In this document: positions 1 to 5,138 of the stretch, one piece after another
Numbering within the stretch: position 1 is the stretch's first letter
Layout of the letters: each line of letters begins with the position of its first letter
Assembly: GCA_005880525.1 (NCBI GenBank)
Contig: VBFW01000170.1
Coordinates: forward strand, 1,694-7,652
Reading direction: 5' to 3'
Source: Chloroflexota bacterium
GTDB lineage: Bacteria; Chloroflexota; Dormibacteria; Dormibacterales; Dormibacteraceae
DNA length: 5,959 bases
Made by a program: the position numbers and the translations under genes
The notes under the pieces: model-generated
Databases searched by the model: none
What the model saw: the letters and a program-made list of their open reading frames with translations, nothing else
Told to the model about the DNA's origin: nothing

Positions 1-484
1 TGAGGATCACGTCCGCCTCAATCTCCACCGCGCGCAGGGCGGCGGTCGTGTCTGTCGTGAAGTAGGGATTGCCGGTGCCGGCCGCCAGGATGACGACGCG
101 CCCCTTCTCCAGGTGACGCACCGCGCGCCGGCGGATGTAAGGCTCGGCGACCTGCGGCATCTGGATCGCGGTCATCGTGCGCGCGGGGATGCCCGTGCGC
201 TCGAGGGCGTCCTGCAGCGCCAGCGCGTTGATGACCGTGGCCAGCATGCCCATGTAGTCGCCTGTCGCCCGATCGAAACCCTGGTTGCTGGCCGCCAGGC
301 CGCGAAAGATGTTGCCGCCGCCCACGACCAGCGCGATCTGGACGCCCATCTCGTGGACGCGCTTGATCTGAGCGGCGATCGTGCGCACGACCTCGAGGTC
401 GATGCCGTAATCGCGCTGGCCGCCAAGCGCTTCGCCGCTCAGCTTGAGCAGGACGCGGTTGTACTTCGGCGAACGGTCGGCCAT
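1..484 (-). CDS. pyrH: UMP kinase (uridylate kinase), 5' part, cut by window edge
   Basis: UMP kinase is a cytoplasmic enzyme of the amino acid kinase fold. It phosphorylates UMP to UDP with ATP in pyrimidine nucleotide synthesis. I translated this frame by hand: it opens MADRSPKYNRVLLKLSGEAL and gives 161 codons before the window ends. Visible family motifs are KLSGEALGG (residues 14-22), the glycine-rich VVGGGNIFRG (53-62), RATGDYMGMLAT (72-83) and GTGNPYFTTDT (136-146). The family is usually about 240 residues, so roughly the last third lies outside. The ATG at 484 is chosen because homology starts shortly after it and an AGGAG lies 4 bases upstream; a GTG immediately before it (487-485) is a less likely alternative. 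It follows tsf by 14 bases, which fits co-transcription in the widespread rpsB-tsf-pyrH(-frr) cluster. No frame disruption is visible. The identification is secure. Confidence 0.96.
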   Translation of the reverse strand, partial: MADRSPKYNRVLLKLSGEALGGQRDYGIDLEVVRTIAAQIKRVHEMGVQIALVVGGGNIFRGLAASNQGFDRATGDYMGMLATVINALALQDALERTGIPARTMTAIQMPQVAEPYIRRRAVRHLEKGRVVILAAGTGNPYFTTDTTAALRAVEIEADVIL

Positions 485-488
485 CACG

Positions 489-493
489 CTCCT
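489..493 (-). promoter_or_regulatory. Ribosome binding site of pyrH
   Basis: AGGAG on the minus strand, followed by four bases (CGTG) and then the ATG of pyrH. It lies in the 14-base gap after the tsf stop codon. The spacing is slightly short but usable, and it supports the ATG at 484 as the start. Confidence 0.65.
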
Positions 494-498
494 AGAGG

Positions 499-1128
499 TT
501 ATGCCTCTCGGACGTTGAAGCGCGAGAAGCGTCTGACCGTGATGTTCTCCTGGAGCTTCGAGATGTTCTCCGCGATCAGGTCTTTCACCGGGTGCTTGGG
601 GTCGCGGAAGTACGGCTGCTCCAGCAGCACGTTCTCCTGGATGAACTTCTCGACCTGCCCGTCGACGATCTTGGGGATGGCCTGCTCCGGCTTCCCGTCC
701 TGCTCGGCCTTGCGCTGATAGAGGTTGCGCTCCTCGACCAGGATCTCGTCGGGAATGTCCTCGCGCGCCACCCATCGCGGGCCGGCCGCGGCGACGTGCA
801 GCGCAAGCTCGCGCGCCAGCTTCCGGAAATCGACGCCCTTGGCGACGAAGTCCGTCTCGCAGTTGACCTCCACCAGCACCCCGACTTGCGGCGGGTAGTC
901 GTCGCCGGTTTTGTGCAGGTACGACTCGACCACGCCCTGGCCGGTGGAGCGACCGGCGCGCTTCGCGGCTTTGGCGATGCCCTTCTCGCGTAGGATCGTG
1001 TAGGCCTTCTCGAGGTCGCCGTCCGCTTCCTCGAGCGCGCTCTTGCAGTCCATCATGCCCGCGCCCGACAGCTCAGCGAGGTGTTTCGAGGAACTCGCGG
1101 TCCTCGACCTCGGGCAGGATCTCGCCAC
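499..1128 (-). CDS. tsf: Elongation factor Ts, short form, start inside rpsB
   Basis: EF-Ts is the guanine nucleotide exchange factor that regenerates EF-Tu-GTP in the cytoplasm. With the GTG at 1128 the product is 209 residues. It has an N-terminal UBA-like segment with GAGMMDCK (22-29) and REKGIAKAAKRAGR (47-60). The second family signature, EVNCETDFVAK (87-97), contains the TDFV motif (92-95) that contacts EF-Tu. A single core repeat follows, ending ENITVRRFSRF, then a TAA stop. The length is close to the short EF-Ts of Thermus rather than the roughly 280-residue E. coli form. An ATG at 1152 is also in frame, but AGGAGG lies nine bases before the GTG at 1128, and the longer start would add an arginine-rich stretch. 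Residues 10-20 (TASSSKHLAEL) align position for position with the family pattern TAxxVKxLRE, so homology continues into the part that overlaps rpsB by 56 bases. Oddities are Ala in place of the usual Arg after that Leu, and Ser where the helix usually has Val. Function is certain; the exact start is less so. Confidence 0.93.
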   Translation of the reverse strand: MARSCPRSRTASSSKHLAELSGAGMMDCKSALEEADGDLEKAYTILREKGIAKAAKRAGRSTGQGVVESYLHKTGDDYPPQVGVLVEVNCETDFVAKGVDFRKLARELALHVAAAGPRWVAREDIPDEILVEERNLYQRKAEQDGKPEQAIPKIVDGQVEKFIQENVLLEQPYFRDPKHPVKDLIAENISKLQENITVRRFSRFNVREA

Positions 1129-1819
1129 GCGCCTGCGCCTCCTGACGACCATCCTGGCACGCGTCGGCGATCTTGCCGGTGAGCAGCTTGACTGCGCGAA
1201 TCGCGTCGTCGTTGCCGGGGATCACGAACGTGATGAGGTCGGGGTCGCAGTTGGAATCGGTGATCGCGACCACGGGGATCTTGAGCCGGTTGGCCTCGGT
1301 GACCGCGATGTGCTCCTTGCGCGGGTCGACGACGTAGATCGCGCCAGGGAGCCGCTTCATGTCGGCGATGCCGTCGAAGTGGAACATCAGGCGGTCGAGC
1401 TCGTCCTGGAGCTTCTTCGCCTCCTTCTTGGGCATGTTCTCGAACTGGCCTTCCTGCTGCATCTTGCGCAGCTCCTGCAGACGCTCGATCCTCTTCTTGA
1501 CCGTCGAGAAGTTGGTCAGCATGCCGCCCATCCAGCGGCGGTTGACGAAGTACATGCCGCAGCGGGCGGCCTCGGTCTGGATGGTCTCCTGCGCCTGCTT
1601 CTTGGTGCCGACGAACAGCACTGGCCGGCCACTAGCCGCCACGCCGCGGACGAAATCCCACGCGTCATCCAGCAGTCGGACGGTTTTCTGCAGGTCGATG
1701 ATGTGGATGCCGTTGCGGGCCGTGAAGATGTAAGTCTTCATCTTCGGATTCCAGCGGCTGGTCTGATGGCCGAAATGGACACCTGCTTCCAGCAGCTGCT
1801 TCAAAGTCACTTGCGCCAC
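1073..1819 (-). CDS. rpsB: 30S ribosomal protein S2
   Basis: S2 is a small-subunit protein on the solvent side between head and body; it is assembled late and is needed for S1 binding in species that have S1. The 248-residue product is a normal length (E. coli has 241). Visible motifs are LLEAGVHFGHQTSRWNPKM (9-27), PVLFVGTKKQA (66-76), NRRWMGGMLTNF (93-104), a charged helical hairpin of coiled-coil type (about 105-145), the S2 signature region LPGAIYVVDPRKE (157-169), IPVVAITDSNCDP (181-193) and PGNDDAIRAV (201-210). The start is GTG at 1819, six bases after AGGAGGT, and homology begins at once. The last 18 codons run over the beginning of tsf and end in TGA inside it. There is no room for the intergenic spacer or attenuator that separates rpsB and tsf in many bacteria. 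Promoter and leader candidates lie in the 132 bases upstream. Confidence 0.98.
   Translation of the reverse strand: MAQVTLKQLLEAGVHFGHQTSRWNPKMKTYIFTARNGIHIIDLQKTVRLLDDAWDFVRGVAASGRPVLFVGTKKQAQETIQTEAARCGMYFVNRRWMGGMLTNFSTVKKRIERLQELRKMQQEGQFENMPKKEAKKLQDELDRLMFHFDGIADMKRLPGAIYVVDPRKEHIAVTEANRLKIPVVAITDSNCDPDLITFVIPGNDDAIRAVKLLTGKIADACQDGRQEAQARGEILPEVEDREFLETPR
1138..1143 (-). promoter_or_regulatory. Shine-Dalgarno of tsf, within rpsB coding sequence
   Basis: AGGAGG on the minus strand, followed by nine bases and then GTG at 1128 in the tsf frame. In the rpsB frame it encodes part of the Arg-Gln-Glu-Ala stretch near the S2 C-terminus, so it could be chance in GC-rich coding sequence. Its spacing makes it the best-supported start signal for tsf, and its position implies translational coupling to rpsB. 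Confidence 0.6.
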
Positions 1820-1825
1820 GTAGCT

Positions 1826-1834
1826 ACCTCCTCC
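1826..1834 (-). promoter_or_regulatory. Strong ribosome binding site of rpsB
   Basis: GGAGGAGGT on the minus strand holds a near-complete anti-16S match (AGGAGGT), six bases before the GTG start of rpsB. It is the strongest Shine-Dalgarno in the window, as expected for a highly expressed ribosomal protein gene, and it fixes the GTG start. Confidence 0.85.
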
Positions 1835-1899
1835 CTGTTCCTCTTCCGCCCGGTTCTGGCCTTTGCAGGACAGGGGGTTTGCCCCGGGCGTGCTAACTC

Positions 1900-1917
1900 G
1901 GCTGGCTTTCGCTAACC
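1900..1917 (-). other. Hairpin with GAAA tetraloop at 5' end of rpsB leader
   Basis: On the minus strand GGTTAGC and GCCAGCC flank a GAAA loop. The pairs are G-C, G-C, T-G, T-A, an A/C mismatch, G-C and C-G, closed by a GNRA-type tetraloop. If transcription starts near 1920, this would be the first structure in the rpsB mRNA. No T-run follows, so it is not an intrinsic terminator. A second GTTAGC copy follows it at 1892-1897. It is short and includes a mismatch, so its significance is uncertain. Confidence 0.3.
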
Positions 1918-1951
1918 GGCGTCCGGAGTATACGCAGAACCTCGAACGGGC

Positions 1952-4228
1952 TTAGGCCTCGACCTTCTTGACGCCCTTAGGACCTGGGCAGCTGGGGTAG
2001 TCGGAGCATGACTTGAACAGTCCGTAACGGCCGCGGCGCTCGACCAGCGGTTTGCCGCAGATTGGACATGGTTCGTCGAGAAGCTTCGGGCCCTCTTTCG
2101 CCTTTCCGTCCTTGCCTACGTTGGCTCGGTACTTGCACTCGGGGTATCGCGAGCACGCGACGAACGGCCCATACCGCCCGGTCCGCTCGACGAGCTCGCC
2201 CTCCCCGCACTGCGGGCACTTCTGGCCGGTCGGCTTGGCCGCCGATTGCGACGCATCCTTCTTGATGTACTTGCATTCGGGGTACCCCGAGCAGCCGACG
2301 AACTCGCCGTAGCGACCGGTGCGCAGCTGCAGCGGCCGGCCGCACACCGGGCATGGTTCCTCGAGCAGCTTGGGCTGCGCAGTCTCGCCGTTGATGGTCA
2401 GTGCGCGGCGGAACTTGCACTTCGGATAGCGCGAGCAGCCCATGAACGGGCCGAAGCGGCTCGCCTTGCGGACCAGGTGGCCTTCGTGGCACTCGGGGCA
2501 CACCTCGTCGGTGTCGGCCGGCATCGCCTCCTGCGCTTCGGTGAGCATCTTCTGCAGGGGCCCGTAGAAGCCGCTGACCACCGGCACCCAGTCCTCGTGC
2601 CCGCTCTCGACCTGGTCGAGTCGCTTCTCCAGAGTCGCGGTGTACTCGTCGTCCGAGATCACCTTGAAACGGTCGACCATGATCGAGTTGACGGCCTCGC
2701 CGATTTCGGTCGGGTGCAGCCTTCGCTCTTTGATCTCGACGTAGCCGTGGTCCTTGGTGATCGTTTCGACGATCGGCGCGTACGTCGACGGCCTGCCGAT
2801 GCCGCGCTGCTCCAGCTCCTTGATGAGCGTCGCCTCCGAGTATCGGGGCGGCGGCTGGCTGAAGTGCTGCTCCGGCTTGATGCCGTGGAAGTCCAGCGCT
2901 TCGCCGTCCGCCAGCGCGGGCAGATCCTGCGCGCCGTTCTCCTCCTCACGCGGCCACACGGCGTAGAAGCCGTCGAATGCGAGCACTGAGCCCGTGGCTC
3001 TGAAGATGTACGCGGCGCCCTCGATCTCCACCTGTGTCTGGTCGTAGACGGCCGGCGCCATCCGGCTCGCAACGAAGCGCCGCCAGATGAGGTCGTACAG
3101 CTTGAACTGCTCAGGTGTGAGGTGCTCGCGAATCGAATCAGGCGTGCGGTTGACGTCTGTCGGGCGGACGGCCTCATGAGCATCCTGCGTACCCGGCGCT
3201 GACTTCGCGACACGCGGGCCGCCGATGTACTTCGAGCCGTGCTTGTCCGCGATCCACGCCTTGACTCGCCCCTCGGCCTCGTCGGATATGCGCGTCGAGT
3301 CCGTGCGCATATACGTGATGAGGCCGGTCGCGCCCTCAGCACCCAGCTCGATGCCTTCGTACAGCTGCTGGGCGACGCGCATCGTGTTGCGCGGCCGGAA
3401 GCGCAAGCGGCTGGACGCGTCCTGCTGCATCGTGGACGTGATGTAGGGCAGGTACGAGCTCTTGGTGCGGCGCTTCTTCTCGACGCCCAGCACCTTGTAG
3501 GTCGCACCCTCGAGCTTGCGCAGCAGCTCGTCAGCCTCGGCCTGCGTGCGCACCTCGAGCTTGGCGTCCTCGCCTGCGGCCGGCGCGCCCGCCGCGCGGT
3601 TCAACCGCGCGAGGAAATGTTCGGCGGCCGCCTCCTTGGACAGCTCGGCGTCGATCGTCCATGACTCGACAGGGACGAACTTGCGGATCTCCTCCTCGCG
3701 GTCCACGACCAGGCGAAGCGCGACCGAGGAAACGCGGCCGGCGCCGATCCCCTTCTGGACCTTGCTCCAGAGGAACGGGCTGAGGCCGAAGCCGACCAGC
3801 CGGTCCACCACGCGGCGCGCCTGCTGCGCATTCACCAGGCGCATGTCGATCTCCCGAGGCGTCTCCAGGGCGCGGCGGACGGCGTCCGAGGTGATCTCGT
3901 GGAACTCGATGCGCTTGGGCGAGCGCAGGTGCAGCACCTCGGCCAGGTGCCAGGCGATCGCCTCGCCCTCCCTGTCTGGGTCGGAGGCGAGGATGACCTG
4001 ACCCGGGTCCTTCTTGATCGCCGCGCGGAGCTCGGTGATCGTCTTCTGCCGGTCGTCGACCACCTCGTAGTGGGGCTTGAAGCCCTTCTCCACGTCCACC
4101 CCGAGCTCCTTTTCGGGCAGGTCGCGGACGTGCCCCATCGAGGCAAGGACGTCGAAACGGTCACCCAGGAACCGCTTCAAAGTCCTCGCCTTGGCGGGGC
4201 TCTCGACGATGATCAGACCTTCCGGCAC
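1952..4228 (-). CDS. topA: DNA topoisomerase I (type IA)
   Basis: TopA relaxes negatively supercoiled DNA by passing a strand through a transient single-strand break, without ATP; it acts on the nucleoid behind RNA polymerase and balances gyrase. The 758-residue product opens with a TOPRIM domain: catalytic Glu9 in VESPAKA, SMGHVRDLP (30-38) and the metal-binding DPDREGE (83-89). The type IA core follows, with VDRLVGFGLSPFLW (141-154), GAGRVSSVALRLVVDRE (163-179), the active-site Tyr306 in TYMRTDSTR with Arg308, QDAHEAVRPT (348-357), and PPRYSEATLIKELEQRGIGRPSTYA (460-484). Four CxxC/CxxxxxC zinc fingers end the protein (from residue 577). The start is GTG at 4228 with AAGGAA five bases upstream, and homology begins within a few residues. 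It lies 64 bases after dprA, an order common in Terrabacteria. All catalytic residues are present, so it should be active. Confidence 0.98.
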   Translation of the reverse strand: MPEGLIIVESPAKARTLKRFLGDRFDVLASMGHVRDLPEKELGVDVEKGFKPHYEVVDDRQKTITELRAAIKKDPGQVILASDPDREGEAIAWHLAEVLHLRSPKRIEFHEITSDAVRRALETPREIDMRLVNAQQARRVVDRLVGFGLSPFLWSKVQKGIGAGRVSSVALRLVVDREEEIRKFVPVESWTIDAELSKEAAAEHFLARLNRAAGAPAAGEDAKLEVRTQAEADELLRKLEGATYKVLGVEKKRRTKSSYLPYITSTMQQDASSRLRFRPRNTMRVAQQLYEGIELGAEGATGLITYMRTDSTRISDEAEGRVKAWIADKHGSKYIGGPRVAKSAPGTQDAHEAVRPTDVNRTPDSIREHLTPEQFKLYDLIWRRFVASRMAPAVYDQTQVEIEGAAYIFRATGSVLAFDGFYAVWPREEENGAQDLPALADGEALDFHGIKPEQHFSQPPPRYSEATLIKELEQRGIGRPSTYAPIVETITKDHGYVEIKERRLHPTEIGEAVNSIMVDRFKVISDDEYTATLEKRLDQVESGHEDWVPVVSGFYGPLQKMLTEAQEAMPADTDEVCPECHEGHLVRKASRFGPFMGCSRYPKCKFRRALTINGETAQPKLLEEPCPVCGRPLQLRTGRYGEFVGCSGYPECKYIKKDASQSAAKPTGQKCPQCGEGELVERTGRYGPFVACSRYPECKYRANVGKDGKAKEGPKLLDEPCPICGKPLVERRGRYGLFKSCSDYPSCPGPKGVKKVEA
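1988..2500 (-). repeat. Four tandem zinc-finger repeats at the TopA C-terminus
   Basis: Four copies of a topoisomerase-type C4 zinc finger lie at 2417-2500 (Cys577, 580, 598, 604), 2273-2353 (Cys626, 629, 646, 652), 2135-2218 (Cys671, 674, 692, 698) and 1988-2068 (Cys721, 724, 741, 747). Each follows the pattern CPxCG...R(Y/F)G.F..CS.YP.C, and all sixteen cysteines are present. Similarity is visible in the DNA too, especially around the YPECKY codons of copies two and three. In known TopA proteins these fingers bind single-stranded DNA and, in E. coli, RNA polymerase. The linkers between the fingers differ, and those around copy three are Lys/Ala-rich. Confidence 0.9.
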
Positions 4229-4292
4229 AGCTCTTCCTTTATTCCCAAAACAGCCTTTGTGTTCCCGTGGGGCTGGTTCTGGGCGCGCAATC
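4229..4292 (-). other. dprA-topA intergenic gap
   Basis: Sixty-four bases hold the AAGGAA ribosome binding site of topA (4234-4239). The half nearest topA is somewhat AT-richer than its surroundings and contains a weak -10-like GAATAAA without a convincing -35 partner. I see no terminator. topA could be read from the comM-dprA transcript or from a weak local promoter; the sequence does not decide this. Confidence 0.4.
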
Positions 4293-5138
4293 CTACGCCC
4301 GTCCTCCTCCTGGGCGCAATGCCCTTACGTAGCCGCCGGCATGCCGGCGGACAGCCCCCTCCAGCTCCAACGAAGTCATGCGGCCAAGCACCTCGGCCAC
4401 CGGCAGCCCGACTTTCCGCGCGAGCTCGGCGGCGCTCACGGCCATGGCTTCCGAGAGATGGATGAGCAGCCCGTCCCGGGCTCGGGCGGGTTCGAAACCG
4501 ACCCCCGGCGGCGGCTTGAGCGGGTCGTCCAGCACCTCCAGCTGCGCGCCCAGGGCGGCCAGCACGTCCCTTGCGTTCTGGACCAGGCCGGCACCGTCCC
4601 GAATGAGCCCATGGGCGCCCACCGACAGCGGGGAGAAGATGCTGCCGGGGACCGCCAGGACCTCGCGGTCGAGCTCGAGCGCCGCCTGCGCCGTGATGAG
4701 CGCGCCCGAGCCTTCGGCCGCCTCCACGACCACCACGGCATCCGACATCGCCGCCATCGTCCAGTTGCGCGCGGGAAAGTTGCCTCGCCGGGGCTGCGTG
4801 CCGTCGGCGAACTGGCTGACCAGCGCCCCGCCACCGGCAAGGATTTCCTCCGCCAGGCGGCTGTGGGCGGCCGGATAGACGAGGTCCACGCCGGTCCCCA
4901 TCACAGCGACCGTCATGCCGCCGCCGTTCAGGGCTCCGCGGTGGGCTGCCGCGTCGATGCCTAGCGCGAGCCCGCTGATCACGATCACGCCGGCAGCCGC
5001 GAGGTCGCAGGACAGCTGCTCCGCAACCGCCTCGCCGTAGGGCGACGGCCTTCGCGAGCCGACCAGCGCAACGCGGGGTCCGGCGGGCGGCGGCCAGCGG
5101 CCGCGCGTACGCAGGCCGGCGACCTCAGGCCGCTGCAT
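4293..5138 (-). CDS. dprA: DprA-like DNA processing protein, short form without N-terminal domain
   Basis: DprA binds single-stranded DNA entering the cell during natural transformation, protects it and loads RecA. The 281-residue product is a Rossmann domain (about 20-190) plus a C-terminal winged-helix domain (about 221-275). Visible motifs are VALVGSRRPSPYG (23-35), SGLALGIDAAAHRGAL (55-70), MGTGVDLVYP (80-89), GNFPARN (119-125), SGALITA (144-150) and AVPGSIFSPLSVG (162-174). The usual N-terminal SAM-like helical region, about 60-80 residues, is absent: only RGRWPPPAGP precedes the Rossmann fold, and the DNA upstream is the intact end of comM. The ATG at 5138 overlaps the comM stop by 14 bases, which suggests coupling; the nearest Shine-Dalgarno is weak. 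An ATG at 5222 is in frame, but the extra 28 residues look like comM shadow. Conserved positions differ: SQF for SE(Y/F) and RNWTMA for RNRIIA. Family assignment is secure; competence itself is not shown. Confidence 0.93.
   Translation of the reverse strand: MQRPEVAGLRTRGRWPPPAGPRVALVGSRRPSPYGEAVAEQLSCDLAAAGVIVISGLALGIDAAAHRGALNGGGMTVAVMGTGVDLVYPAAHSRLAEEILAGGGALVSQFADGTQPRRGNFPARNWTMAAMSDAVVVVEAAEGSGALITAQAALELDREVLAVPGSIFSPLSVGAHGLIRDGAGLVQNARDVLAALGAQLEVLDDPLKPPPGVGFEPARARDGLLIHLSEAMAVSAAELARKVGLPVAEVLGRMTSLELEGAVRRHAGGYVRALRPGGGRA

Larger units (their letters stand above)
1820..1951 (-). promoter_or_regulatory. topA-rpsB intergenic region: candidate promoter and rpsB leader
   Basis: This is the longest non-coding stretch in the window (132 bases). 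A -10-like TATACT lies at 1927-1932, which would place the transcript start near 1920. No good -35 box is seen at the usual distance: the bases there, at the end of topA, read CTAAGC. A TG lies four bases upstream of the hexamer, one base off an extended -10. Downstream are a small hairpin with a GAAA loop (1900-1917), a four-pair GGGG/CCCC hairpin (1874-1885), and a seven-base perfect pairing CGCCCGG/CCGGGCG between 1884-1890 and 1847-1853. No U-tract terminator is visible after topA. The promoter is plausible because ribosomal operons usually have their own; the structures could be chance in GC-rich DNA. Confidence 0.4.

Noticed and set aside
55..66. Placeholder check for an undescribed system, mobile element, CRISPR or tRNA anywhere in the window
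   Set aside because: I looked across the whole window, not just here. All long minus-strand frames belong to well-known housekeeping families, and no array, inverted-repeat-bounded element or tRNA-like structure was seen.
113..718. 201-codon plus-strand open frame
   Set aside because: It runs antisense across pyrH and tsf, both firmly identified, and its translation shows no coherent motif.
1150..1152. ATG as the tsf start
   Set aside because: It lacks a well-spaced Shine-Dalgarno and would add an Arg-rich octapeptide not seen in EF-Ts. The GTG at 1128 has AGGAGG at good spacing.
1874..1885. GGGG/CCCC hairpin as an intrinsic terminator after topA
   Set aside because: The stem has only four pairs and no T-run follows on the minus strand, so it does not fit a Rho-independent terminator.
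1043..1915. 290-codon plus-strand open frame
   Set aside because: It lies antisense to rpsB and tsf. Its sequence is rich in Leu, Val, Asp and Arg as expected for a GC-rich shadow, it shows no family motif, and it covers two certain genes.
2246..2989. 247-codon plus-strand open frame
   Set aside because: It is antisense to the topA core and zinc fingers; the conserved minus-strand protein explains the open frame.
4077..4964. 295-codon plus-strand open frame
   Set aside because: It is antisense to the start of topA and most of dprA, has shadow-like composition and no recognisable domain.
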